A stretch of DNA of 64,000 nucleotides from Microbotryum silenes-acaulis. Taxonomy: Eukaryota > Basidiomycota > Microbotryomycetes > Microbotryales > Microbotryaceae. The stretch lies in NCBI GenBank assembly GCA_003665825.1, contig QPFY01000001.1, positions 427,001-491,000 of the forward strand, given 5' to 3'. Shown here one piece after another: positions 37,601-49,078 of this stretch. The notes under the pieces were generated by a model. The model ran no database searches and was not told where the DNA came from. It was given only the letters and a program-made list of their open reading frames with translations. Position 1 is the stretch's first letter; every line of letters starts with the position of its first letter. A program made the translations under genes and the position numbers.

Positions 37601-39508
37601 TCTTAGTGAGGCGAATGACGAAGCTGTTCGATCTGTTCATGGTCAAATGGCAATCATGCCTACAAGAAGCTCTGCGCAGAATCTGGAGGATCTCGTGGAT
37701 GAGGAGGATCGAAGGACGTCCGCTGCGGCAGATCACAAAAAGCACGATGCGCAGATCAAACCCAAGTCACCACCGAGGTCAACGCCAAGGGCGCAAGACA
37801 TCTTTTCCGCCCCAATCGGGGACGCCAAACTCGAGAGTCGCCCTCCGAGTCCAAGTAAATTGCCCAGCCGGGGATTGGCATTCCCTCGGGCGGAAGGAGG
37901 GCTGTCCGCATTGGAGAAACGCCTCAGTCGACCTGCTACGCCGGAGGTTCACTCGGTCTCGGTCGCGGAGGCAAGTGGAAGGGTCAGGACGATGTCGGTT
38001 GGTAATGGGATGGAGGTAGATGATACGGTTGAAGCGGTCAGGAAGGCAAGGGCCGGAATTGCGTACCCGCCGCCGAGGGCTCGTCAGGATACGGTCGGAT
38101 CGCCTGTGGTTTACCAGGTCGAGACGACGCAGACGGTCGCGGATGAGCGCAGGCCAGAGCCTGCTCAGCCAATTCGTCAGGCACAACCAGTCGAGCTCGC
38201 GCCTATACCAGCTCGGGAACCGCCATCACAACCCGAACCTCCGCGAGTGGCTACGCCTGAAGCCGTCGTTCCTCCTCAAGCCACGCTGGCGGCTCCTAAT
38301 TCACCAGAGACGCCACGTCGACGTCCCACGTTCAAATCTCGCAATCGCAACACTTACGATGCCGAGCCCGTAGGTAACAACTCGGCTGGACCCAGTGTGA
38401 CTGCTAGCGGTACACCCGAGCCTACGACTTCGAAGCAATTGATCTTGCCCGTCGAGAATGGACGCAAGGTCGTTGACGGTGCCGAGGTGCAAGTGCTCAA
38501 GAAAGATGCGGTGTCCCGAGTTGCCAATTGGCTGCAAAGTTCGCCGAAGATGGCGCCTGACCCACAGGTCAAGGCCCTCCCTTCGGCTCGCGATGAACGA
38601 CCTCAGTCACCCTTGATGCGCTCTCATCCACCCGCCAGCACTTCGTCACCTTCGAAGCCGGTCAGCATCTCGCCTTGGTCACTGCGCGCCTCGACTCGAG
38701 CAGGCCATCAATCGACCCGCTCCGAACCCGTGAACGTACGACCCGCTTCCCCTCTCAAGCGATCCGAATCCATCACGGTCCTCAAAGCTCTCGAACCGAC
38801 GATGGAGTCTGTGATCCACAAGAACGATCGCCTCGTTCGTTCGGGGAGTTACCTTTGTCGATCGTCGAGCAAGCATGATTTCCCTTTGGAGGCGAGACGC
38901 TCGCCGACTAAATCGAGCTGGCTTGAAGGCGACCTTACGCGACCGCCTTCTTCGCCCACGATGGGGTCGTTCGCGAGTGCGAATGATTTGAGCTATCAAG
39001 CGATGAGGGCTGGGAGGGGAGGGGCGGTTTCGGATGCAGCGAGGAAATGGTCGGCGGTGGCGAATGTGGTTGAGGAACCGGAGGAAGAGGTGCGTCCTTG
39101 AGGAAATGCTTCGGACATGTGGTGTTCTGCTGTAAACTGACAAAAAGGTGCCTGTCTTTGTTGCAGGGTAATCTTGTCAAGCCTCTACCAAGATTCGGGG
39201 CTAAGACGGCCCTTCTGACAACTTCGGTCTCGCAACCCCTGCTGCCCGTCGGCAACCGAGATTTGCCCGCTCGGAAGCCGACCTCACCTTCAGCCTTGCT
39301 CTCGTCGTCTCCTGCGCGTGTGAACTCCCCTTCGCTCGCCAAACCATTCGTCAATACGACGATGGGTCGCGGGGGGGTGTTTGCGCGTTCCAATAGCCGA
39401 AGCGGTACCGATGGTTCGCCGACCTCGTTGAGGACTTCGGCGAGCGTTCCGTCGGGATTGGCGGCTCGACGAGCGCGGTACGAGGCGGCGGCGGCGGCGT
39501 TGACCTGA
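34618..39508 (+). CDS. Arrestin-domain protein with a very long disordered tail
   Basis: Exons 34618-34909, 35488-35804, 35878-36105, 36171-39089 and 39167-39508 give 1365 residues. Fungal alpha-arrestins recruit ubiquitin ligases to membrane transporters. The arrestin fold occupies roughly residues 40-380: LRLKIAIDPGWWLAGETVRG (N-domain start), GFEELRSQNHTS restored across a 578-nt intron, GGTLPPSNAVVPG, KFKFSFKLPKDAPSSCTLG, AMRYELRA-like MRYELRAFAN, and the C-domain with VSDLKVSICRRLRIIYPEG. The other roughly 950 residues are Pro/Ser-rich and lack globular signals. PPPR/PPP clusters (PPRRSPAP, PPPRARQD) could bind WW or SH3 domains, but no PPxY motif stands out. The first intron is several times longer than its neighbours. 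Confidence 0.82.
34910..35487 (+). other. Long first intron of the arrestin gene, with a 26-nt palindrome
   Basis: A 578-nt intron in a region where introns are 40-130 nt. It contains the perfect palindrome 35302-35327, centred on ATGCAT with arms TTCCCTTTTT/AAAAAGGGAA. It may hold an inserted small element. Open frames inside carry no family features. Confidence 0.6.
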
Positions 39509-40098
39509 AACGGTAAACCGGTTCGGGACGCGGTCGTTGGTGTATTTTGGAATTGTTTTTATGTTTCACCCTATATGCTATCTAATCTTGCCTCTGTTTA
39601 TTAGACTTGCTTATACCTACCTAGTCTCGTCGTGCGCAGCAATCGTTACAAAAGACACTGTTTCCCTGGTCGCCGACAACCCAGCGCCGCGGTTTACCGA
39701 ACCGGCGCGACGAGCTGACTAATTCCCGCCGCTCGGCAGTCCCTCGGCGGTCACGACAGCTCCTCCGCTCGATGATGTGGTAAGAGACAGGCACACTCCT
39801 CTCGTCCGCTCTGTCATGCTCGTTCAGCATCGCTCTGCATCGCTCGCCCCCGCCACTACTCGCGTCCGTTTCACTTATTCTTCTCTCCGATTCTCTCTCT
39901 CTCTCCTTCCATTGCTGTACCTATCGCATCAGACACACCTAGCACCTAGCCACGAGCAAAGCGCACCGGCATAGTCGGATTCATCTCGGTCTCGTCTCCA
40001 TTCGTCCCTAGTAGCTCACTCGCACAGACCCTTCTAGCTGCCAGCCTCCACTCTCCTCGTTCGGTCAAGCCACTTCAACACACAGACCACAGCCCAGC
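39509..40098. promoter_or_regulatory. Intergenic region with pyrimidine-rich leader of the cystathionine lyase gene
   Basis: 590 bases with a CT tract around 39883-39910 (ttctctctctctctcc) and many TC-rich words up to the ATG. This is typical of fungal leaders without strong TATA signals. No gene is seen. Confidence 0.4.
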
Positions 40099-41761
40099 AT
40101 GTCGCCCCTCGATCTCAACCGATCATCCTACACGAACGGCCACTCTCCCGCCCCCATCAAGTCCTCGTCTTCGCAGCCGTCCTTTGAAACGCGCGCAATC
40201 CACATCGGTTCCGAGCCATACCTCTCCTCCAGCGCCGGTGTGGTCCCCTCCCTCGACCTCTCCACGACCTACGCCCAATCTGCGGCCGGTCAACCCTCAA
40301 AGGGGTTCGAATACAGCCGGTCTTCCAACCCTACTCGTTTGGCATTGGAAAGGCTTGTCGCTAGTTTGGAGGGACAGGCCGATATCGCTTTGGAGAAGAA
40401 TCTAAGGGCGCAGGGGATTGAAAGTAAGAGTTTCGCGGGAGGTCCGGCGGCGGTTGCGTTTGCTTCGGGCAGTGCGGCGACGGCTACGGTCGTGAGTGGG
40501 TTGGCGGGACAGGCAGGTCATGTTGTTTCGTAAGTCTAGTAACCCCTGTGAGTATTCGAGGAGAAGCGGCGCCATGAGCTGACTCGGGATAACCCATCGC
40601 GCAGGGTCGGTGACGTCTACGGCGGCACGTCTCGGTACATGCTTCAAGTCGCGAGCGTCCAAAGTGGAGTTGAGACGACGTTCGTCGACATGGCCTACGA
40701 CCTCAAAGACCAATCTCCCGTTCAACCTCTGTCCGAAGCCGAAGAGGAAGCTCTTCAGCGCGAGGAGGATGACGCGATCGTCAAGCGGGTCCAAGAGGCG
40801 ATCCGACCTGATACCAAACTCATCTGGGCCGAGACCCCTACGAACCCGATGCTCTCCCTCGTTCCTATCGCCCTCCTCGCACAGGTCGCCAAAGCGCATT
40901 CGATCCCCCTCGTTATCGACAACACCTTTGGTAACCCTTATTACCAGAACCCCTTGCTCTTGGGCGCGACGGTCGTCACTCATTCAGGCACAAAGTACCT
41001 CGGCGGTCATAGCGATGTGATTTCGGGCTTCGCGATCACCTCGGACCCGACGATCCTGAGCAAGTTGAGGTTCTTGCAGAATGCGTACGGGAACGTGCCT
41101 AGCCCGTTCGATGCTTGGTTGATCATTCGGTACGTTTTATTGATCTATGCGACTTGCTTCACTTAAGCTGACGAGGCATGACGTTTCCTCACCCAGCTCG
41201 CTCAAGACGCTCGCTGTTCGCTCGCGCCAACATGGTCTGAACGCCCTTGCACTCGCGACTTATCTTGAGGAGGAAGCCGTTCCCGCCGGGCTCGTCCGAG
41301 ATGTACGATACCCCGGCTTGAAGCGAGGTGTCGAGTCACGAGGCGAGAAGCGCGAGCGCGAATTGGCGTGGGCCCAACTCTCAACCGCTGCGCAACGATG
41401 GGCAACGAAGCAAGGTTTCTCCAGGGATGGTCCTCGAAGTTTCCCCAGCGGAGGTATGGTCTCGTTCCACATCGTCTCAAATCACGCCCAAAGCCAAACC
41501 GAAACCGGTGTAGCGGACGCCTTCCTTCGTCGACTCAAAATCTTCACCCTCGCTGAGAGTTTGGGAGGCGTCGAATCGTTGATCGAAGCGCCGTTGTTGA
41601 TGACACACGGTGGGGTTGCCGTGGAGAGGAGGAGGGAGTTGGGTATCGACGGGGAACTTATTAGGTGCTCGGTCGGGTTGGAGGATGAGGAGGATTTGGT
41701 GGAGGATATCAGGAATGCTTTGGAGGCGGTCGGGGCGCAGGTACGCGGTGGGGGAATTTGA
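40099..41761 (+). CDS. CYS3: Cystathionine gamma-lyase
   Basis: Exons 40099-40529, 40605-41129 and 41197-41761 give 506 residues. This PLP enzyme splits cystathionine into cysteine, 2-oxobutyrate and ammonia in the transsulfuration pathway. Signatures: FETRAIHIGSEP, EYSRSSNPTRLALE, GSAATATVVSG, DVYGGTSRYM, ETPTNPML, IDNTFGNPYYQNPL, and the PLP-binding Lys in THSGTKYLGGHSDVI (about residue 275). The C-terminal block is ESLGGVESLIEAP...MTHGG. It is about 100 residues longer than the yeast enzyme, because of a Ser-rich N-terminal extension and two loop insertions (around residues 108-118 and 360-395). Cystathionine gamma-synthase or beta-lyase relatives share the fold; the RSSNPTR and DNTFGNPYYQNP patterns favour gamma-lyase. 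Confidence 0.86.
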
Positions 41762-42187
41762 AACGGAAGCGGTGTGACTCATCTTCTTGCTGAGGAAAAT
41801 AGAGTTTATGATAGTTCAAGCACTACGTCTCTTCTGCGTTTCGTGTTTTAGTCGTGTACATTCGTTGCGGAAGTGAATACGATATGATCGGACTCGATCG
41901 AGCGTACTGCGAACTACTGACAGATACGGTGAACTGACTGAGGGAGACTGAGAGCTACTGAGTGGCGGAGGCAGAGAGTGGCTGCCAGCGGCTGAGAGTT
42001 GACTGAGAGAGACTGAGAGCTGTGGACGGCGTACCAAACTGCAGTTTGCAGCCCCACCCCTCTCTACCCGTCTCCCGTTGAGCTTGCACCAACTGTCCGA
42101 GTTCGACGTCAAACGCGCTTCCTTCTCCTTCTATCGAGGCCGGTTTCGAGTGTCTCGTTCTGCACTGAATCAAGACCAAAGGAACAT
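41762..42187. promoter_or_regulatory. Intergenic region CYS3 to THOC1
   Basis: 426 bases with repeated actgag/gactgag words between 41935 and 42020 (imperfect direct repeats, about 9-14 bases apart). No gene is seen. Confidence 0.4.
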
Positions 42188-44969
42188 ATGGCCATCATGT
42201 CCATTTACACCTCCCTCCGCACTTCGCTCGCATCGCACCTCAGCTCGGCCCTCTCCACCCTCGAAAGGATACGCCACGAACCAACCCGAACGGTCGATCC
42301 CATCACCGATCCCATCGATGATCAAACGATGGGTCGCTTGGTCGATGGCGTGGTGGATCGTCTGCAGGGATTGATTGCGGAGGATGAGAAGGCGCAAGAT
42401 GGGGAGAGACTGAGGAGACGGAATGAGGTGGTAAGGCAAGCGTTGGAGAGGAGCTTGGAGGAGAGATTGCACGATACGGTAAGCGTATGGTGCTTGGAAA
42501 CCTTTTGGAAGGTTGGTGGGGGAAGCTGATGATGAGTCCTTGTGTGCATCAGGCCTGGTCAAGCGTCGACTCCGTGGTCGGTTCGCCGGCGCTGCAGTTC
42601 GACCTGTTGGATTTGATGCAAACCTTCTCGGAAAGAGGTGAGATTGCAGCAGATAATCACATAAAACATGAAATACTAAGCGTCGCATCCGAAACCCCCT
42701 CACAAACAGGCCACACGGACGTCGTGAGCCCTCTGAATGCTATCTCGGCGCTGTTGGACATGCAAACCATCTCACAATGCGAGAGCACATGGCTCTATAT
42801 CGAATCTAGGTCTAAACGATTGACAAAGGTCAGTAGAATGAATCCCAGCGCCACGCGAAGGAAGGTGAGCCATTGGCAGTGAGGCCGTGACTTATCCCTT
42901 CCTTTAATCTCATCTCCAGGACATGGTCCCAGGCAAAGGCAAAGGCCTCATAATCCTCCGTATGCTCAACGAACTCTTACGACGCCTCCCCCGCTCCAAA
43001 CAAGAACACGTCATTTTCAGCGGTCGGATCCTCGTCTTCCTCAGTTCGGTCTTTCCGTTGAGTGAGAAGAGTGGAGTCAATTTGAGGGGCAACTTTAACA
43101 CAGGCAAGAAAACATTGTATGATGAGGACACGGGTAGGAAGGGGGAGGAAGAGGGTGAGAAGGAGGGGAGAGAGAATGGGGAGAAAACAGATGCAGAGCA
43201 AGAGGAGGACGGGAAAGATTGTCAAAAGGCCGCGGACCAGGAGAAGGAGACGGAGCCGATGGCGGAGGTCAAAGAAGGTGAGCAGACTGCGTGGAATAAA
43301 GACCAGTGACGACCCATGTACTCACAGCCCGTACCTTGCGTACTCTCCCACAGACAAAGTCGATTCTTTCTATCCAATCTTCTGGAGCCTCCAGAGGATC
43401 TTCACCGACCCAGTCGCGCTCGTCGCTTCCCCTCCACCTGTGCGAGGACCGGACGCGCTCGACACGCTCCGACTGCAGCTATCCAAGACGCTCGACATGT
43501 TCGCCGTCGAGACCAAGAAGGAAAAAGATCTTACTGGGGCTGCCACGGATCCGACCAAGGTCGTGGCGAATGGGAAGGCTCTGACTTTGGCGATGGTGAC
43601 GGATGGTCTGGTTGATGAAGAGGCGCTGGGGGAGTACTTTTTCCCGCGCTTCTTGACCAGTCGGAACTTGCTCAAACTCGAAGTGAGTCGAGCATCGAAG
43701 CACGCCCCTGGATCTGCCAAGTTGACTACTGACCCTGGGAAACGTTTGCTCCGTTACAGCTCGCGGACCCGACTTTCCGTCGCCAGATCCTCGTCCAATT
43801 CCTCATCCTCTTCCAATTCCTCATATCCCTCACCCCTCCAGAACGAATACGGACCCTAAGCCAAGGCGTGACCAACACGCTCGTGTATGGACCTCATGAA
43901 GTGGGCGCGAAGCATGAGAAATGGCTGAGGGATTTGAGAGAGCGGTCCGTAAGGGAGTTGGATGCGATGCAGCATGGGAGAAGGTTCAGGGATGCGATCG
44001 AAGTGATGCTCAAGAGGGAACAACATTGGGTGAGTCGCGAGGGATGATCCTTTCACGAGGTGAAGAATGAGCATGTGCTGATGATCTTTGAGCGAACTTT
44101 TAACAGATTAATTGGAAACTTCAATCCTGCAAACCCTTCGAACTCTCCCCTCTCCCTATCGACCAAGTCTCGAAAACCGCGCGCTCCAAACTCGTTACCC
44201 TCTCACGCAAACCCAAGAACTACCCTTACAAACTCGGGAATCCCGTACTTTCCAGACTTTGGGAAAGGAATCTGACGACCTTGAAGGATTATGAACCGGA
44301 TTTGCCTAGGGACGATTTCGATTCGTTGTTGGTTGAATGGCAGAGGTGTGAGAAGATGATTAAAAGCAAGAAGGCGGTGATGGAGGACGAGTCGACGGAC
44401 AAGGTCAAGAAGGAGGAGGTGAAGGGGGAAGTTGAGCAGGTGGGTCTTGATCACACTTATATAATATCTGCAGGAAGGTGGACTGAACTTGAGTGTGGTT
44501 CATGTCAACACAGCATGAATTGCGTTTGTCTTCATTGCATTGGCGAGCGACGAGGGCCGCGTCGTTGCAGCATTTGAACCTCTTCAACAAGATCAAGGCA
44601 GGCGATTTGGATCTGTTGCTCAAGGCTATTGAGGATGCGAATAGAGCACCGGAGGAACCGACCTCGCCCGAACCGACACAGGAAGTGGGGGAGAAGGCTA
44701 AAGAAGGTACGGCAGCGGAGGGACAGAAGGAGATGGAGGGGGTAGAGGTGGAGATGGCACCGCGGCTGGGGTCCACGAGGGAGGCCCCACCTCTTGAAGG
44801 CGAAGGATGGATCCGAAAGCCGTCGAGGGTCGTGTTGATCGAAACGGATGACGAGAAGTCGGTGCACGGGTCACCGAAACGGTCCATCGCAGACGCCGCG
44901 ATTGAAGGGGTCGATGAAGGGTCCGCAGCTTCCGAGGCAAAGCGAGCCAAGACGGATGAGGAAGTTTGA
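42188..44969 (+). CDS. THOC1: THO complex subunit 1 (THOC1/HPR1)
   Basis: Exons 42188-42478, 42553-42637, 42710-42828, 42920-43277, 43354-43682, 43760-44029, 44107-44439 and 44514-44969 give 746 residues; all phases agree. THO couples transcription elongation to mRNA packaging and export and limits R-loops. Supporting segments: QCESTWLYIESRSKRLTK, GKGLIILRMLNELLRRLPRS, FSGRILVFLSSVFPLSEKSG followed by NLRGNFN, FYPIFWSLQRIFTDP, a region reading EYFFPRFLTSRNLLKLELAD, and WRATRAASLQHLNLFNKI near the end. All are placed as in THOC1 proteins. A Glu/Lys-rich low-complexity insert (about residues 235-285) and an acidic C-terminal tail are lineage-specific. It converges with a minus-strand gene 62 bases downstream. 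Confidence 0.85.
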
Positions 44970-45031
44970 GACTTTGAATTTGCCTGTTTGTAATACCACT
45001 ACATTGCAATCCTTCTTCATCATCGCCCACA

Positions 45032-46087
45032 TCACTGCTGCACCTTGTCCAAGATCCTGCCCAATAGGGCTCGGTCTTTAGGCTCGGCCACCGTGTTTTG
45101 ACACTCCTGGACCTGCTTCACAACCCACGCCTGTCTCTCTATCCCCGGTACACCCTTGAGACTCTTGACCGCATCCTCCGGGTCCATCTCCCTGACCTCG
45201 GCCAAGAGATCGTCGATCAAGGCCGGCAGTCGCCTCACGACCTTGGATTCGTTCAATCGCAATGCCATAGCAAGTGTCGAGACGACGGCCGCGAGATCAT
45301 TCACGCCTTCGAGCCTCAAGAGTTCTTGGATCGTCTTGGCTGTTTCCAATTTGGGCATCAAGGTCTTTGCATCCGCGACCTCCCCCTCGACAGTGGTCAA
45401 CTTCTGCAACGCGTTGACAAAGTCCCCGGGTTTGACCAGGCCTAAACCGTAGAGATCCCTTCGCGCGAGCACTTGAACCATCTCTTCGATCTCGTTCATT
45501 CTCGTCCAGGAACGGACGAATTCGGACGAGGTTTCGCTGTTGGGGTAAGGAAGGTTGCGTTGACGCCACAGTTTGAGCAGTTGTAAGGTCCTAGAGCGAT
45601 CGTCGCGCGCGGTGAGGTGCAACAACCCTTTGACGGCCGAGACGGAAGGGATGTTGGATTTGAAGGCAAAGTGGGGGGGTTCGAGGCGTTTAGAGAGGTA
45701 GGCGTGCAAGGAAGGGTAGTCGGATGTTGATTTACCGTTGTTGGAGGTGGAGGTGGTCGTGGTCGTCGGTTCGCTGTCGATGTCGTCGATCAGGTCCTCC
45801 TCGAACTCTTCGGCGTCAAAGGCATCGGAAACGGCTGACGCAGCGTTTTTCTTGCCTGCCTTCTTCTTCAGCACTGTAGAACACCGTAGAAAGGGGTCAG
45901 CTGAGCCAGTAACGACACGGGGAACCGTGCGAGAGGCTAAGGAAAACGAACGAGGTGCGGTCGGTGTGAACGCATGTATTGATCGATGGCTTGCTGTCGG
46001 CCGTGTGAAGTAAGAGGGTGCTGTAGATGTTGTTGATCTCATACCGGTAAGACGGGCCAAATGACCGCACGATCGCGCTAGGGACAT
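45032..46087 (-). CDS. Probable mitochondrial protein of unknown function
   Basis: Single-exon frame of 351 residues if the ATG at 46087 is used. The frame stays open upstream to an ATG at 46213 that would add an Arg-rich stretch. From 46087 the N-terminus (MSLARSCGHLARLTGMRSTT, then many Arg/Ser/Thr and no acidic residue for about 60 positions) looks like a mitochondrial presequence. It is followed by VLKKKAGKKNAASA and an acidic Asp/Glu segment (EEFEEDLIDDID). The C-terminal two thirds are helical, with blocks such as RTLQLLKLWRQRNLPY and NEIEEMVQVLARRDLYGLGL. This could be a mitochondrial translation or RNA-related factor, but I cannot name a family. A short intron near 45880-45925 is possible. 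Confidence 0.6.
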   Translation of the reverse strand: MSLARSCGHLARLTGMRSTTSTAPSYFTRPTASHRSIHAFTPTAPRSFSLASRTVPRVVTGSADPFLRCSTVLKKKAGKKNAASAVSDAFDAEEFEEDLIDDIDSEPTTTTTSTSNNGKSTSDYPSLHAYLSKRLEPPHFAFKSNIPSVSAVKGLLHLTARDDRSRTLQLLKLWRQRNLPYPNSETSSEFVRSWTRMNEIEEMVQVLARRDLYGLGLVKPGDFVNALQKLTTVEGEVADAKTLMPKLETAKTIQELLRLEGVNDLAAVVSTLAMALRLNESKVVRRLPALIDDLLAEVREMDPEDAVKSLKGVPGIERQAWVVKQVQECQNTVAEPKDRALLGRILDKVQQ

Positions 46088-46821
46088 GCTGATGGGCTGC
46101 TTCGTTCGTCTTCTAGGTCGGCGAAGGACTAGGCGCGCTGCTCGTGATTTGCACAAGTCCAAGCCGCGATTCGTGGTAGTTCGTGGGGCGCGCCGACGTC
46201 TTCGGTCTCCCATCGATGAGAATCAGCTTTTTTCACCCCCGGTTCCCTTTTTAGAACCTAAAACGGGAAAAGGGCTAAAAAAAGGAACCGGGGCACCATC
46301 AGTACTGTAAAAAATAAGCTGCTTCAGTAGGCTTCGATCTGCTTCGATAGTGCCTCGGTTGGGGTCGAGATTTTCGCTAGAAGTCGAACACGGATCTTCC
46401 CTTCGGGAGAGAATTAAGGGTCGAAACTTGTCATACATTTGGATCCAGATTTGGCACCAGAATCATTCAGAATTCGGAAGGTCGTCATTCGAGGCAGAGT
46501 GTTCGGCGGAATGAACCCAACATTCCCTCACCAAGTCGATGATGACGGTATCTTCCTCTTCTTCCTCTTCGAGGGCTTCGATTCGGATTCGTAAGCTCAT
46601 GTATTGCAACTCACGTTCCGATAGCCGATGAGAGCTTCCACCATGTGATATCAGGCTTCTCCCCACTGGGCCACCTGTGAAGTATTTTGGGCTCTTGCCA
46701 CATCCATCTGGACACCTCACTCTTCTTCTGTCCTCACAATATTGGGGTCATCTCAGTGCCGCCTTTCATCCATTCGGATCAGTAGTCTTGAATCGACGAA
46801 ACTCGTGCGAGCGTCCTCTCC
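46088..46821. promoter_or_regulatory. Divergent intergenic region with a hairpin
   Basis: About 730 bases between two divergent starts. It contains an imperfect long inverted repeat (46224-46321, listed separately). A GAAGAGGAAGA-type tract lies near 46550-46570 (on the minus strand). No gene is supported. Confidence 0.4.
46224..46321. repeat. MITE-like inverted repeat
   Basis: Arms 46237-46254 (CCCCGGTTCCCTTTTTAG) and 46275-46293 (CTAAAAAAAGGAACCGGGG) pair with one or two mismatches. Outer words CAGCTTTTTT (46224) and AAAAAATAAGCTG (46309-46321) extend the pairing after a gap. The whole is about 98 bp and A/T-rich at the arm ends. Confidence 0.65.
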
Positions 46822-48913
46822 ATGACAGTACCGTCCAGCAAGATGCCCTCTTCGAACCGAAGTAATAACTTCGCATCGGCAGCCTACTCCGACAAGACAG
46901 GGGGTGAATGCGAATTCAGGTCCCTCATCGACTTCAACAATCCTTCGCCCTCCACAACCCTCTTCTCACACCCATCACCACCTCGAGCCGTCGCCATGAC
47001 CCCACCAAGTCCACCCCGACCTTTCTCGGCTCTCTATTCTTCCCACATGATGCCTTACAGTCGCCTCGATGCTTCCTCGATCGTGAAGGAGGCCGAGATG
47101 CAGGCTCCGACGGATGAGAAGAGGAACCCTTGGTCCGCGCAGAATCAAAAGAGGAAAGCGCATCGTCGTTCCTTGTATGTTGTAGTCCTTGTCAGTTTCC
47201 TAATTGCTGGGTGAGTGCCCGATGTGTTGGATGATCGTGCGGTGACGTCGAGCTAGGAGAGTGGAACCGAAGCTGAGGTCTTCTTGCGCCTTCCCACTTT
47301 TCGCCGCTTGTCTCTGCTCAGTGCGATCGCGGGTGGGATCGCCGGCTGCCACTTCACCAATAGTGGTCCACGCGCAAACCAATCGCGCTCCGACGACGCT
47401 AGCTCCAACTCTGGCACTCCGATCGACGGCACCAATCTGACCGCCCCACCCTTCATCCCCATCCCCGCCACAGCCCAAGTCGTCCGTTCAAAGCCTTCCG
47501 ACCCCTCTCAATTCGAGCCCGACCCACGCCTCACCCGTTCCTTCTACGGTCTCACCTACACCCCTTACCAAGCCCAAGAACCCAATTGCCTCCTCTCGCA
47601 ATTGAACGTCACCGAGGACGTGCAACTGCTATCCCAATTGACAACGAGGTTGAGGTTGGTCGATGTGGCGTGTAATCAGTCCCAGATGGTTTTGCAGGCG
47701 ATTAGGGAAACCAAAGTTCTTATGGGAGTCTATTTGGGATTCGGACTTGGGCAAGACCAGGGGCGGATTGAACGACAAAAGTGAGTCGCTGTGAACCCGA
47801 ACGGTGAAGATGAGGCTAGCTTGCGCAGCAGTCGGAACTGACCTTCAAAGTTCTCCCCATCGATTCCTTTAGACAAACCGTTTGGGCCGCAATTCGAGCT
47901 TTTGGTGGTAATGGTGTCCGTGGTATTGTTGTGGGAAATGAGTGAGTACTCGATCGCGGTCGGACTGTTTACATCACGCCATATAACTGACCCGCGTCGT
48001 TCGCTGTCATCTTTCTGAGCACAGCTACGTCCTCCACTCCGCGAATCGACAACGAGCGACGCAAACTCTCATCAACCATGTCTCTGATGTTAGTCAAAAC
48101 ACTTCCAAGGAGCTTGACTTCAAAGCACTGACTTTTGACGTGTTGAACGCCTGACAGTTAAAAGCTCGCTTGAATCATCTTCCTTTGATTCGAACTGTCC
48201 CTGTCGGGACGGCCGAGGACGCTTTCTCCATCTCGCCTCAACTTGTTGCTGGTGTCGATTGTATGCCTTTTAACCTCACCCTCTAGCTCACTCCTGATGA
48301 CTGATTGACCCTCCGTTGTTTCCTGTCTCCACCAGTCATCATGGCCAACACGCAACCGGTGTTCAGCGGCATCCCCTCCCTCCAAGCTTCCACCTGGATC
48401 ACCTCAACTTACAATACCCAAGTTTTTCCCAAAATAGACGTCCAACCAACACCTCGACGCCCCCACTTTGCTTCCTTCGTCACTCAAATTGGTTGGCCGA
48501 CCGATGCACTCCCTTTGGTTAACCCGGCGATGGCGTATACGCCTGCGGTTCCGGGCGTGGAGGGTTTGCAGAATTTGTTGGATGGGTTCGTGTGTCAGGC
48601 GAATCAACGACGGATGAGTGAGTGAAAGTTCCTGTTCAGCATATATTGGTAAACGCTGCTGAGTTACACCGGATTCATGTTTAAAGAATATTTCTTCGCT
48701 TCGGCTTATGACGAACCTGTAAGTCCATCCTCGTTTGCACCGTCTCATGCGCAGCCAGGCTGAGCCTTACCACCCTTTCTCGCTCGTTTATTCCCATAGT
48801 GGAAAACCTACCTCGGTGGTGTCGAGCCTTACTGGGGCTTATTCGACAGTAACAAGCAACTAAAGAACCTCAGTCTTCCGTTGTGTACCATGGACGCAGT
48901 TGAGCATCATTGA
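46822..48913 (+). CDS. Membrane-anchored GH17-family protein (beta-1,3-glucanase-like), catalytic residues altered
   Basis: Exons 46822-47210, 47322-47780, 47873-47941, 48025-48088, 48158-48260, 48336-48617, 48687-48718 and 48800-48913 give 503 residues. Layout: a cytosolic Ser/Pro-rich N-terminus, a basic stretch (QKRKAHRR), one membrane helix (SLYVVVLVSFLIAGAIAGG), then a secreted GH17 barrel: FYGLTYTPYQ, LRLVDVACNQ, VLMGVYLG, GIVVGN, FIMANTQPVF, IGWPT and YDEPWK. GH17 enzymes act on cell-wall beta-1,3-glucan with two Glu residues. Here the acid/base position after VVGN becomes Asp across the splice at 47941/48025. The nucleophile position before IGWP is Gln (VTQIGWPT), and the usual FEAFDEPWK reads FASAYDEPWK. 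The fold is clear, but activity is doubtful. Confidence 0.82.
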
Positions 48914-49078
48914 AGGCTCTCTGTTTGGGACTATTTCGGTTCCGAGTGGGACTTTTTCGGCGATTTTGATAGGCACAAGCGTAGATTGACAATACCCTTC
49001 TAATCTGGTATACCCTTGGAATTTTACTTAGGGTTCCCAAAAATCAAGAAGCGACAAACCCACAAACACCACACCTCT

